Shown piece by piece: positions 22,801-34,659 of a stretch of 64,000 nt of DNA. The stretch is from Hydractinia symbiolongicarpus (lineage: Eukaryota > Cnidaria > Hydrozoa > Anthoathecata > Hydractiniidae): NCBI RefSeq assembly GCF_029227915.1, contig NC_079875.1, positions 23,369,001 through 23,433,000 of the forward strand, written 5' to 3'. Within the stretch, counting starts at the first letter, position 1. The number at the start of each line of letters is the position of its first letter. The notes below the pieces were generated by a model that did not search any database, was not told the DNA's origin, and saw nothing but the letters and a program-made list of their open reading frames with translations. A program made the position numbers and the translations under genes.

Positions 22801-24682
22801 GCGCCGTATAATGGGCAAAGCCATCGGCTGGACTCTCAAAAAAGACATACAAGTCGCCACAGGTGTCGAAAGTGGCGCCGAAGCTGCTATTCATGCGATG
22901 AGAACTATTTTCGAGACTGAACAATGCGAGGCTGTCATACTGGTAGATGCGAGTAATGCGTTCAACACACTAAACCGTAATGTTGCACTTCATAATGTAC
23001 AATATACTTGTCCACACTTTGCCACGATACTAATCAATACCTACAGAAAGGCATCGAGACTTATTGTACGAAAAGAAACTGAGTTATTATCACAAGAAGG
23101 CACAACTCAGGGAGACAATCTTGCTATGTCCTTTTACGCGATCAGTACCGTTATTATACAGGATCGATTGAGATCTATCGCTTCCGTAAAGCAGGTCTGG
23201 TTGGCGGACGATGCTACAGGTGCTGGCACTGTGAACGGTTTACTCCGATGGTGGAACTTAGTGATATCTGAAGGACGCAAATACGGATACCATGTTAATG
23301 AATCGAAATCGTGGTTAATAGCGAAGGACGATAGGGTACTCGAACTTGCCAAAAAAGAATTTAGTGGCTCCTCTATTAAATACACAATAGATGGAAAACG
23401 TCACTTAGGAGCTGTAATTGGTAGTGCAGATTATAAAAAGCAGTATGCAACGGAAAAAGTGGATCAGTGGTGCAATGAAATGAGAAAATTAGCTGAGATC
23501 GCAATTAGCGAACCACAAGCCGCATTTGCTGCTTATACTCATGGCAAAATGCATAAATTCAATTATTTTATGAGAACTATTCCAAATATGGAGGATTTCC
23601 TCACACCACTTGATAAAGTCATCGAGGACGAATTCCTGCCTGCTTTGTTTGGAGAGACCATATTTGAAACTGATCGTAAACTGTTCAAATTACCAATTCG
23701 AGATGGCGGAATGGGCATACCTGTGTTGACTCAAAAAGCGAAAATTGATTGTAGTTCATCACTGGCCATATCTGCACCCCTTGTTGAAGTGATTGTATCT
23801 CAAGGTAACGACATCCCTTCAAAAGAAACTGTAAGACAAGTTCGCCATGACAGAACGGAATTAGTCACAGCCTTACAGAGACAAGAACCTGAGAATGTAA
23901 TCAGTGAACTTGATAATAAATTGTCAAGAGTTCTTTCTCAGAATTGCGAAAAAGGCGCATCAAGTTGGCTTACTGTCCTCCCCCTGAAAGACCAAGGATT
24001 TGATTTATCAAAGGACGAATTCCGTGATGCATTGGCTTTAAGATATAATCGCAAAGTCAAGAACTTACCATCAAAGTGTGCATGTGGACAACCATTCGAT
24101 ACGAATCATGCCATGAACTGCAAAAAGGGAGGATTTGTTTCTATTCGTCACGACAACGTAAGAGATTTTGAGGCAAACCTTCTTAAAATGGCATGCAATG
24201 ACGTTGAAATTGAACCGAAACTACAACCGGTTGAAAATGATGAAGCCCGACTAGATATACGAGCTCGCGGTTTTTGGCGTCCGGGACAATCCGCTTATTT
24301 CGACGTTCGAATTACCAATGTCAACTCCAACTCACAAGCGAACATTCTAGTAGCAGCAATATATAGGAATCACGAGAGCGAAAAGAAGAGGAAATATAAC
24401 GACCGCGTCATCAACCTTGAACATGGCTCATTTACTCCACTTGTTTTTTCCATTAATGGAGGTATGAGTCAAGAAGGTACCATATTTCACAAACATCTCG
24501 CTGAAAAGATTGCTAACAAGACGGGACAAAAGTATGAACGAATAATGTCATGGATAAGATGTAAATTAAGTTTTGTAATAATGCGTTCTGCTTTGTTGTG
24601 TCTGAGGGGTAGTCGTTCTGTGAAGGTTAACGTGGAGCCAGCTGATGACTTCAGCTTCGCATGTGACGAAGCCAGGCTTTGA
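22799..24682 (+). CDS. 3' part of an RLE-type non-LTR retrotransposon ORF (RT and restriction-like endonuclease)
   Basis: The frame is open for 627 codons. It begins inside the RT at RIMGKAIGW, so the N-terminus is lost. RT motifs seen are LVDASNAFNTLNR (first Asp), TTQGDNLAMSFYA and WLADDATGAG (the xADD box). After the thumb comes a zinc-knuckle-like CACGQPFDTNHAMNC followed by a PD-(D/E)xK-like segment: ARLDIRARGFW, then AYFDVRITN. RT plus C-terminal restriction-like endonuclease is the plan of R2/NeSL/Utopia-group elements, which are usually site-specific. I lean to Utopia-like from the CxCG...HAxxC block, without proof. The lack of stops suggests a rather young copy. It is fused 3' of an unrelated LINE; no separate start codon is meaningful. 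Confidence 0.75.
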   Translation: MRRIMGKAIGWTLKKDIQVATGVESGAEAAIHAMRTIFETEQCEAVILVDASNAFNTLNRNVALHNVQYTCPHFATILINTYRKASRLIVRKETELLSQEGTTQGDNLAMSFYAISTVIIQDRLRSIASVKQVWLADDATGAGTVNGLLRWWNLVISEGRKYGYHVNESKSWLIAKDDRVLELAKKEFSGSSIKYTIDGKRHLGAVIGSADYKKQYATEKVDQWCNEMRKLAEIAISEPQAAFAAYTHGKMHKFNYFMRTIPNMEDFLTPLDKVIEDEFLPALFGETIFETDRKLFKLPIRDGGMGIPVLTQKAKIDCSSSLAISAPLVEVIVSQGNDIPSKETVRQVRHDRTELVTALQRQEPENVISELDNKLSRVLSQNCEKGASSWLTVLPLKDQGFDLSKDEFRDALALRYNRKVKNLPSKCACGQPFDTNHAMNCKKGGFVSIRHDNVRDFEANLLKMACNDVEIEPKLQPVENDEARLDIRARGFWRPGQSAYFDVRITNVNSNSQANILVAAIYRNHESEKKRKYNDRVINLEHGSFTPLVFSINGGMSQEGTIFHKHLAEKIANKTGQKYERIMSWIRCKLSFVIMRSALLCLRGSRSVKVNVEPADDFSFACDEARL

Positions 24683-24738
24683 CATTCTGTTTTAGTTATT
24701 ATATTGTTTTTTATATTGTTTGTTGTTTCAATATTTAT

Positions 24739-27556
24739 CCCCTTTCCGCATAGCGTATCATATATGATACAGTCTGTGTTTTGTTTATCTCTGGTCACAC
24801 TATCTAATTTTAGGCTAAATAAACTTGATATACGGGTTCTCTCGATAGTTCTTAGTAAGTTAAACCAAGGTTTATATAAAATTTCATAATTCCCGTTTCT
24901 GAATACTTTCATATGTTTACAAGATGGCGTCCGGCAGCAAATCTCAAGGTCCATGTAAGTAAACATGTTTAAAATCATATTTAATTTGATGCTACGAAGC
25001 TGAATAAATTCATACAGTTTATTTGTAGGTTGTTTATGTCTAGGAACAAGTTTTTTACAAGTTTTTTTCTATAATTTCTTCATAAACTCCAGATTTTAGA
25101 CTGTATCATATATGATACACTATGCAAAAAAAGAATATTAGCTAGCTATTTGCCTAAAAACGTGATTTCTTTTATTATCTTTATTTGATGCCCATACACA
25201 CAAATAGCCTTTATAGTGAGTATATTTGATGTGTTTAGCATAGTAATTCATTTCTAGATAATTATTTTTATTTTTAGCAATTGGCGTAAGATCATTTTAT
25301 GGGCGAAAACCTGTCGGCGTTAACCGAGTACAACCATTTGTAAATGTTAGGGGTATTCCTGAACCAAACGAATCTTCTGATGACGATCTTGATTCAGACA
25401 GCGAAAATGAATATTACAATGCTGCAAACCAACAAGATTTAATAATTGAGTCAACGTCATCAGAATATGATGACTCATCAAGTGATAGCGATGACAATTT
25501 GGCACTGAGTTCGATTGCGGCTACCTCGAAAAAAACAGCGACGGATGCAAAAAAAACAACTGCTGCTGCAAAAAAAAAGATACCGATTAATTGGAAGAAA
25601 AAGAATCTTGAAGTAAAGGAGAACTATGAGTTTAAAGTTGACTACCAAAATGAACTAGATGATGATTTGGAGGGTCTTGGATCAGAGCTTTCGTATTTTT
25701 TCTACCTTTTCCCTAAAGATTTGATCGAAGATATTGCACGCCAAACTGTTTTATATTCAGTTCAATCACGTCCAGAAAAACCTGTTGATATCACAGAAGG
25801 TGACATTCAGAAATTTATTGCGTGTGTTTTATATATGTCAATCGTCAAGTTACCGAGTACTCGAGATTACTGGTCGTCCTCGATCGGTATTCCCCAAGTA
25901 GCAAAAGTGATGACAGTCAACCGCTTTGAAGAAATAAAACGTTTTATTCATTTTAGTGATAATGCTACTGCTGATAAAACTGACAAAATAAATAAAATTC
26001 GCCCACTGGTTAACAAATTAAATGAGCAACTTCGAACAATACCTATTGAAGAAAGTTTAGCTGTTGACGAACAGATTGTCCCCTTCAAAGGGCGGCATTC
26101 CATCAAACAATATAACCCTAAGAAACCACATAAATGGGGCTTCAAAGTTTTCGTTTTGAGTGGCGTTTCAGGCTTTAGTTATAATTTTGAAGTTTTTACT
26201 GGTGGAGCAGATAATGTATGTGCCCAAAATGAGCCTGATCTTGGTGCAAGCAGTAACGTTGTCGTACGATTAGCACGAGTTATTCCTGAAAACTGTAATT
26301 ACAAACTTTATGTTGATAATTGGTTCAATAGTATTCCACTAAACGTGTATATGTATACAAAAGGTATACAAATGGTAGGGACAGTTCGTCGTAACCGAAT
26401 AGGAAAATGTCCAGTATCGTCAGATAAAGAAATAAAAAAGAAAGGTCGCGGAACTCATGAAGAACGTGTCGCAACAATAGATGATGTTGATGTCTGCGTT
26501 GTCTCGTGGTTTGATAATAAGGTGGTAACCCTGCTATCTAATTTTGTTGGTAGCGAACCAACAAGATATGTCAAGAGGTTTTCAAAAAAAGAAAACAAAC
26601 ATATCGAGATACCGTGCCCAAACCTTGTTACGATTTATAACAAACATATGGGAGGCGTAGACTTTTTAGATTCGCTTTTAGGGTATTACCGCAACAAAAT
26701 CCGGTCGAAAAAGTGGTATCACAGAATTTTCTTCCACTTAATTGATATGATGGTAGTCAATGCTTGGATTTTATGGAGAAACCAAGATCCAAATGTGCCT
26801 TTAGTAAAGTTCAAACTAGCTGTTGCTGATTTATTGTGCCATTACCAGAAAACTCCAAATAGAAAGCGTGGTCGACCATCAATTGATAATGGCGTTGACC
26901 GTCTGGGACCTAAAATACCAATGCCCCATCAGGAGGTTCGTACCGATAAATTTGCTCACTGGCCTGTATTCAATGATTCTCGCACTCGCTGCAAATACCA
27001 GAAATGCTCTACATTAACCTATGTATGTTGTGAGAAATGTAATGTCGCTTTATGTTTAAATAAGGACAGGAATTGTTTTAAGAAATTCCATACATGATTT
27101 AAACAGAGTGCTTGAGTGGAGTAACATTTACTAATTATAATATTTATACTGTATAATATATGTTTTGATCTTCGATTGACATAACTTTTCCATTTATTTT
27201 TACCCGTTTTCCACCTTGTGCTGCCAACTGGCCACCAGCAGGTGGTGTTCACCAATTCTGACATTTGGTCCTTTTAGGAAAAAAATTTGAAATGATAAAA
27301 TTTTCAATTCATATACGAGTTTGAGGCAATTTTTGGCCTTTTTTAGCTTTTAAAACACTTTTTTCCCAAAAATTTTTTTGGTGTTTTAATAACTTTTTGT
27401 GCATAATGTATCATATATGATACAGTCTTAAAAAATTGATTATGTCAGCAAATTTCTTTTTTTTTGCAAATTATGATTTAAATATGTTTTTAGTTGGTTA
27501 AAATAAATGAAATAACATAGGTTTCATAAAAAAAAAAAAAATCATGCAAAAAGGGG
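24739..27556 (+). mobile_element. piggyBac-superfamily transposon 1, 2.82 kb, TTAT flanks
   Basis: The left end is CCCCTTTCCGCAT and the right end, inward, CCCCTTTTTGCAT. TTAT lies just outside each end (24735-24738 and 27557-27560), a variant of the usual TTAA. Three copies of a palindrome TATCATATATGATA lie inside (24748-24775, 25098-25125, 27401-27428), each flanked by AGACTG or its complement. One two-exon transposase is present. The short terminal repeat and the TTAT make the boundaries less sure than those of piggyBac 2. Confidence 0.72.
24924..27097 (+). CDS. piggyBac transposase 1, two exons
   Basis: Exon 1 (24924-24954) encodes MASGSKSQGP and ends at a consensus GTAAGT donor. Exon 2 (25278-27097) follows TATTTTTAG and joins in phase, giving 616 residues. 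The N-terminus is acidic and serine-rich (DSDSENEYYN, SSEYDDSSSDSDD), typical of the family. The catalytic acidic residues are visible as D274 (LAVDEQIVPFKG), D357 (LYVDNWFNSIP) and D472/D475 (NKHMGGVDFLDSLLGYYR). The C-terminus has the cysteine-rich domain (CSTLTYVCCEKCNVALC). No stop or frameshift is seen. The frame upstream of the TTG at 25499 stays open back to the acceptor, supporting the exon model. It could encode an active enzyme. Confidence 0.85.
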
Positions 27557-27564
27557 TTATTTTT

Positions 27565-28380
27565 GTTGTTTGTTTGTTCTAATAGCTGGCACACATTAGG
27601 CATCAAGTCCCCAACAGTCCTCTCTTTTTCGTTCTCGCAGCTATCTCCTCTAATCTTTTTAGTCTACATCATCTTCACGAAAAATTTTTAACTCGTTTTT
27701 ATATAATATATAAATAATTTTATTACTTTTATTTATTAAAGTTAAGATTAAAAAGTTATCAATTAAAAAAAAAAAAAAAATTTCATTAGCAAGTGGAATT
27801 AATTTTCCTACACCATCACATTTATTTTCTAAACAGAAAAATGAAAAAAAAATTAAATACTAGCTTATTTACATTTCTTCTATTGTTCTTATTATCAATT
27901 TCCGACCATAATGCTTCACGTTAGCGCTAAGAACTCTGGTAAAAATGATCACCTACAACAATATTCGCGCTACCAGACGGGATGACTTCCTTTTGTACCA
28001 CAGTAGCCTCGTTTTCACATTTTTTTCTAAAAAATGATATTTATAATTTCATTTTACTGAAAACAAAAACAAAAAACAGAACCACCATTTGGCAAGAAGA
28101 TTAAGGTGGCCACAAATAATTGTGTATAACGTATAAAATAAGGAGTTTATTTATCTTTGTGTTCTTTTGCTGGTGCGTCAATATCATTGTGTGGTTCAAG
28201 AAAATCAACTTCTGAATTCTGCGGTTCTGCGGCATCATGATAATTAATCTATCCAACGTGCTAGCATGGTGAAGACAGGCCTATCATAGCTACAGCCGTG
28301 CAAAGTGAGGGGAACTTGGTAGGCATGCTGATGTATGGTTGATGTATAATGTAAGCCGGTTAACATCGCGAACAGAATTT
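27565..28380. other. No gene seen
   Basis: AT-rich sequence with poly-A and poly-T runs (27530, 27765). No protein-like frame or inverted ends were recognised. Confidence 0.6.
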
Positions 28381-28383
28381 TGT

Positions 28384-28565
28384 CAGGGTTCATAGAATCC
28401 CGCTCACCGCCAGGCAGTATGTTAGTGATGAACAAAGTAGTTCTTCTACAATATGACTTACACGCATTATACCCGCCCGTCATGATCAGAGGTCTGATCG
28501 GAGTGAAGCATTCTCTGTTGAGAATGAAATACGGATGTGCTATGATAAATATTCACCTCTGTATG
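28384..28565 (+). repeat. SINE-like repeat, copy 3
   Basis: Contains CCCGCTCACCGCCAGGCAGT, ATGTTAGTGATG, ACAAAGTAGTTCTTC, then ATACGGATGTGCTATGATAA and ATTCACCTCTGTATG. Both blocks match copy 1 (395-540) in order and orientation, and the first also matches copy 2 (586-690). Confidence 0.7.
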
Positions 28566-29514
28566 TTTTTTAATCACGACTATTCTTTTAGATCGTTCAG
28601 TTCTTATTTTTAATAGGAGTCTACGCAACCCATATTATTTTAAAATTTTTTGCACTTCTTCGTCTTTTTGAAAAATTTTAGAGATTGCGTCTTTTTTCAC
28701 AAGCGATTTTCTATAAATATTTTAAACCACCTTCGAATTAATTTCTCTTCGTTAGGAAGAAATTCTACGCGCCGAAGAAATAACGAGCTGCCTTCATCCT
28801 TGGTAAATGATTCGCTTACGCTTGGCGGTAATACATTACAATGCTGTTCGACTTTATTTTCATCCACGTTTGCAATTCTGTCTGTTTTCAGACTTTTAAC
28901 TGCATTCCTTCGTAGAGAATATGTCTGACTGACAGAATTGCGTTGAAAATATTAGACGTTGTCTCGTATCTGTGATTCTGTCATTGAAGGAAACTTGCCA
29001 GGAGATATCTTTTCTCAGACTGCATCAAGAGTAATCGTATCTCCTGACCTTATCTCGTTGCAAAACCTCTCCTTTACTTCTCCTCTCCACCACACCGCAT
29101 TCTTTCATTGATGTTAGCAAATGTTACCGAAACGGTTTTTGCTTTTTCTTGAAGAAAGTAAGACTTGCTAGCTGTAGCCTCACTGTGGCACATCATATTT
29201 GCTAGGTCTCACTTTAGTTCTGGTATCTCCCCATGAACTTTTGATATAAACGACTTTCTGACAAGGGTTGCAGTGAGCCTCCAACTTTGTTTTTCTGCTA
29301 AATTGCAATTGCTGAAAATTGGTCACCAACCAAAGACAAGGAAATGCCAATACCCGGGAGCATATTGCGAATAGCAACGTATGCCTGAGATTCTTCGTAC
29401 AAGGCTTGTGTAAAAACCACGATTCGGTGGCCAGCTCCGAATGATCATACTCATGCAGAAGATTCAGTCTGGTTATTCTAACCAGGCTGAATTTTCAGCT
29501 TGCTTCTCAAATTT

Positions 29515-29954
29515 TCATATATTATTTTCGTACTTAGACGACCAGTTTTGAACGCACGTCATTCGGTGACATTCTTGAGATGATGCATAAACAGTTTTAG
29601 GGTTGTTGCAAAGCACAAATTCATAAAAACGCTTTAATGAATTTAAATATGTTCTTATGGACTCAGGAAGTCTCAACTTATCAAAAAATTTTGTCAATGA
29701 TCTCTCGATGAATCTCGACTAACCATTTCTGTCGTGTTGAACTCACCAGGACTTATCATCTTAAGTGTACTTAACACTTGTTGGCAACATTGTTGAGCGA
29801 TTGTCTCGTTCTTAAAACGACCATTAACACTCATTAGCCAGTGCTTAAATTGTCCCATAAGGCTGTCAATAGAATTTGGCGTCATCATAAAATCAATGAC
29901 TTCATCTTCATCATCTTCCGACACGTAGATATATAGCGTCACAAACCATGTCAT
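29515..29954 (-). pseudogene. Possible remnant of a tyrosine-recombinase-like (Crypton-type) gene
   Basis: Two minus-strand frames join roughly in order: FMMTPNSIDSLMGQFKHWL and QQVLSTLKMISPGE (29694-29954), then LPESIRTYLNSLKRFYEFVL (29515-29697). This helical pattern, with IRTYLNSLKRFYEF, resembles the core-binding domain of Crypton-like tyrosine recombinases in cnidarian genomes. Further down on the same strand (about 28960-29060) I can read SGDTITLDAV and KISPGKFPSM, which may be its tail. No HxxR or Tyr box was found, so the call is weak. Other parts of 28570-30150 hold nothing I recognise. Confidence 0.35.
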
Positions 29955-30149
29955 TAAAATTAACGCTAGAGCTATTCAAATTTGCAGTGGAGTAGGCAAT
30001 CTCGGACCCAGCTATCTTTCCAGGCCCATGATTATGACGGTTAGCCATACTGGGGAGTAGAAAAGAACCTGGGTACGAAGAATAGCTTACTGAGTAGGTT
30101 AAAAGTACATAAAAATATTTTCGTAGTAATTGTTTTTGCAATTACGCCA

Positions 30150-32040
30150 CACAAGACAATTTTTAAAGAGCGATCCAATAATCTTCAACGTACGGTTAAG
30201 CAAAAAAAATTGTATCATCACCAAAGAATGTAAATTATGTTATTTGAGAAGGAAATAGAAGAAATAAGAAAAATGCATGTTTTTCCAAGTGGTAAATACC
30301 AGATACATAAATGGTTTTATAAAATAGGTGCAAAAAAGCTTATGCAATTGATAAATATTTTTTTATTTTACATATGGTACACGTGTCTTTATAAGAAAGT
30401 ATATAAGTATATAAGAATATATTAAGAACATGTTAAGAACATTATAAGACTTTGTGAAGCTTGACTGCAAAATTTTTCCATTAAAGTATAAACAAACGTT
30501 GACAAATCCAAGTAAACAAAGGAATTTATGCAGTAAAGGTAGAAAATTAAGAACATCTTAAGAATATTTACAAGCTGCATTTTTAAGATGTTAAGAAATT
30601 TGTGAACTTATGTGTACGCTATGTACGAATTAGTAGAAAGCAACAAAAACGTGTGAAAATATACATGATTTAGCATACTATCACTATGATCATCTACAGT
30701 TTCAGCATTAATCTTGTTGTTGTCAACGACAAGGCCTAAATTACAAAATTTAATAAGTAAGGAATGGTGACGTTCTACCAAAAACTACACCGCAGATATT
30801 CAATTATTTAAGAACGTTTAAACAATTTTTTACCTGTGTTTTCATCGGGAAGTATTTCGGTGTTGTCAAATTCTATGTCATTTTCTAAATAACAAATAGT
30901 AGTAACAGTCAATGATAGCACGAGAGATTCTAACAGTTAAGGTTTCCATTTCAGATTTCAGTGATTTTAGCAACAACAAAACACATCTGTTATGCGCAAC
31001 TTTGTAATTTCTGCGCCACTTCGTAATTAGGAAAGCTGTGCACCTTTTCAGGTATGTTATATGTCTTACTTGAACTATTCAGAACTGAGCGCCCGTTCAT
31101 TAATTTTAAAACTTTTTTCATTTATAAGAACAATCTCTTTGAAAGAGAGAAGGTCGCCCAATGTTTTCACAAAAGTTCCTCTCTTGAATTCTATTATCGG
31201 ACTTTATAGGAAACAGATAAAAAAACAGCATGTTTCGCGCCAACTATGTGTTTTTTACCGGCCCTTAACACATCTATAAAATCACAAAGGAAATAATATA
31301 TGAAAGATTAACTACCTTATTGGCTCTTTTTTCGCCGGCCCTAATTCCGCTATTCGGGAAATTTGGTGTAACGCCACTTTGGGTCGTGCTTTACGCCGCT
31401 CACTTGTTTTATTTACTTACTCGTGTAAGTAAATAAAAAAATACTAATTCTACGCTTTTAAAAGTAAAGTTTTTAGTTTTCTTGAACAACGCCTTTTATA
31501 TTTATCAACAAATACTGTTTCTTAGCCCTGACGTGTTTTTAGTAAAATTTAGTAAGTCAATTGTTGTAAAGTGATGGACGGATTACTGTATCTCAAAACG
31601 GTAAAACAAAAAAGTGCACACATCATGGCATGCCATTATGTTTATAACTTTTTACTCCTTCGCTTTTAATATGCATAAAGCGCCGAGCAAATAGTCAATG
31701 TACCGTCGTTCAATGCAAACAAGCGAAAAAGCAACTTTATATCTTTTTGGCGTCGTTATCGTTATCATATCAACAGCAAATAAGTAATCAAAACTAAGAA
31801 TCAATATAAATTGACCTAATTTGCCGAAAATAAATTTTGCGTTTTTTGTAGAATTCGCAAAAGTTTTCCCGCAAATTGTTTTGTTTTCGTCGAACTGCAG
31901 AAGTTCATTCCCGAACAATTTTCAATTATAAATGGTCGCTGAGAATATCGCTGCTATAAAATGCATAAATATTAGTCGAAGTACATATCTACAACGACCG
32001 TGTTACCTTTAAATAAGTATAAAACGTAAATATAGTTAAA
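30150..32040. other. No gene seen
   Basis: AT-rich. Short direct and inverted words around TTAAGAACAT recur between 30420 and 30600. A small hairpin (TTTACTTAC/GTAAGTAAA) lies near 31418. No coding signal was recognised. Confidence 0.55.
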
Positions 32041-32042
32041 TA

Positions 32043-32382
32043 CCAAGCATAGACGGTAAAAAATCAAAAGAGATGCGCGCTGCCACTTCCGCAAAAGAAA
32101 AATTTTCGAGTTTTTCTTATTAATCTACGCAAACCGGAATTAAATGATCATTGTAGATCAACAATCATTGTCACTTTTTTGCAATGGGATTACTTAAATT
32201 TACGTAATTAATCGGGCTTTTAATTACCCCCAAGTCGAATAATCATGGATGGTTGAAAGTTTAAAAGTAGGTTGATTTTATTGTAAGAATTTAGTTGTAC
32301 ATAGAGACTGATGGTGTAAATAGTTTTTACAAAAAGCTTCTCTTATATTTTAATCTTTTGATTTTTTACCGTCTATGCTTGG
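32043..32382. mobile_element. MITE, 340 bp, perfect 29-bp inverted ends, TA flanks
   Basis: Ends 32043-32071 and 32354-32382 are exact reverse complements; the end starts CCAAGCATAGACGGTAAAAA. TA lies on both sides (32041-32042 and 32383-32384), as for Tc1/mariner elements. The inside is non-coding. The perfect ends suggest a fairly recent insertion. Confidence 0.88.
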
Positions 32383-32384
32383 TA

Positions 32385-34111
32385 TTTTACTTTAAAAAGG
32401 GCGTGTTATTCTTTTTGTAATTATAGTTATCAGAGTACAAATAAACAATAATTTTTCTTTCTCTCAATCAACCGCAAAAACGTTTTGTTTGTTAGAACTG
32501 CGAAAGTTTGTTTCCCGCAAAATGTGAAAAATTATTTCGGTAGTTTCTTTTTTCTGCGTATTCCAATGCCTTCTTTTCTGCAACCGGTTCACTAGATTCT
32601 AAGCCGCCCAGCTTTCTTGTTCGAGTTGAGGTAGTAAGATCTTTAATTCTTCTTCGATATGGAGAATACCTTCTATCTTATTTTGGTGGTACAATTGATT
32701 ATCCAGATCTATTGCACCACAAAAAACAGGCATACAACTACTGAGTAGGATGACAGCCAAATTTTGTTGCTGATTTCCAAACATAACCTGTTAACAATAA
32801 TATGATTACGCACACATTACTACCATTAACTCCATTAAGCCGACTTTGGCAACAACTATATGGAAAATGGTACATTGACGTTTTGCCGAGGGGATTACAT
32901 TGGCACGGTGCATTCAAAAACTCTTCACATAATCCATTTCCAATTGTTGATATAGGGTCTACATTCTATTCCAAATCATCAATGGTATTAGACACTTGAC
33001 CGTAGTCAGCAACGACTTCAGCCAGATTCGCAAATATTTTCCTCTTTTTCATCTATTTCCTATTCTTCAGTTTCACATAATAAATTCGGATGGGAGAAAT
33101 GTTTAAACACTAAAGCTCATATTCAGAAGGATCAGAAAGCTTGTCCCAAAGAAATTGCTACGACCAAGAACTGTGACGCTACTAGATTTAGAAAAATTGA
33201 TTTAGAGAAAAATTCTGCTAAATTTTGTTTATTATAGCTCTTTTAGGAGCTGTATCCGACCGATTAGAATAGAATAACTAGATGGTTAGCTGAAAGTAGA
33301 TAACGTTTACGATAAGTTTGCGGTTCTAGTGTTTAATTTTACATAAAAAATATAAAATTAAAAGTATCCTAGTTTTCCTTGCCAAACATGTATTATTTTA
33401 TATTTCTTACATGAAGTAAAAATATCACTTATCCTGTCAAGAAAACCTTAAATTCAATATCTATTTAATGTGGAATTTTAATGTGGAATGAGACGTAATG
33501 AGAAACTTCATTTTTTGCTTTCAATGGCAAAATTAAATGATTACGATGATACTAAAATAAACCTTTCAATCCATTGTTGGTGATGGTGCTCAAACAAGTC
33601 TCTGTAAAAGCTAAAATCTCGCTAAAGTATGTCACCTTCACAACATTTCTTTCGGGTTTGTTGGTTTAAATCATGATAAATAATGCTGTTAATATGCAAA
33701 TATTGTAGACCTCTCTTACGAACTATGAAGTAGTCGTGGTCGTTAAAAACGTTTAGTTCCTTTACAGTGTTTGCGTTTATATTCTAGTCTACAGAAAGTT
33801 CTCAATATTGAAGTATCACAGCAAAATGTCTCACTTCATCTTAAATTACTTCCAGTTTTTTTCTAAAGATCTAAACACTTTAGGTATTTCTTAATACATT
33901 CGGTATTGTTTCTTTTCTATTGTTCTTATATTTATTGTTTATTGTTTTATATCATTCTAGTATATTCTAGCGTGTTTTAGTATTTTGTAACAAGTTTATA
34001 AATTGGGTAAATATTTATGACACTTAGAATTTTACGCTTCCTTAACGTTTATTCCCTTTGTTATACATCGAGAGAGATTTGTGTTTGGCATTGATTTGAA
34101 TTTTATTGTGT
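32385..34111. other. No gene seen
   Basis: AT-rich spacer. A minus-strand frame at 32599-32784 has a hydrophobic start but no other support. A short open stretch without ATG at about 33070-33237 resembles nothing known to me. Confidence 0.55.
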
Positions 34112-34209
34112 GAGATATATTTTGAAATGCTTTGGTAAAATTCTTTCCGAATAATTTTTCGAGATATATTTTGAAATGCTTTGGTAAAATTCTTTCCGAA
34201 TAATTTTTC
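34112..34209. repeat. Perfect 49-bp tandem duplication
   Basis: 34112-34160 and 34161-34209 are identical over 49 bases (starting GAGATATATTTTGAAATGCT). Lack of any difference points to a recent event. Confidence 0.95.
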
Positions 34210-34498
34210 GCATTGTCAGAGGGTCATAGGGCAGGTAATCTTAGTAGATTTAGATTTTACATGTCAAATATATATTGCAGCTGTTGGACACCTTTAATTT
34301 TTTTTTGGTCATTTATGTAATAGTACAGATTGTAAGATTCGCACTGTTGCCTTATTTACAGGCGAACAGCTAGTATAATTTTAGAGGTGTGGGCTTCTTG
34401 CTTAGTTGAGTTGATACGACCACGATCAACAAAATTTATAGGGCAACTGCCCTGCAATAATTAGCCGGTCAGAATGTAGCAGTTGCATTCTAGAGTTA

Positions 34499-34659
34499 GA
34501 CTATGTTCCCAAATTGCGGATAAATTTCGTTCCGAAATCCTTTTTTTCCAGAATGACGTGTGAACATGTATTTGGAAAAACAGATGAGCAGAATCATTTC
34601 ACTTTTTATAGCGGAACTGAATCATTAACGACATTTATCCGCAATGTGTGAACATAGTC
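34499..34659. mobile_element. MITE, 161 bp, Harbinger-like TTA flanks
   Basis: Ends 34499-34525 and 34633-34659 are inverted repeats of 27 bases with two mismatches, starting GACTATGTTC and ending GCGGATAAAT. TTA lies on both sides (34496-34498 and 34660-34662), the target preference of PIF/Harbinger. Non-coding. It adjoins the BEL/Pao fragment. Confidence 0.88.

Noticed and set aside
25098-25125. Left end of piggyBac 1 at the palindrome
   Set aside because: This would leave exon 1 outside the element; the CCCCTTT ends with TTAT on both sides fit better.
32599-32784. Small secreted protein (minus strand)
   Set aside because: It has a hydrophobic start but no splice, promoter or homology support, in AT-rich DNA.
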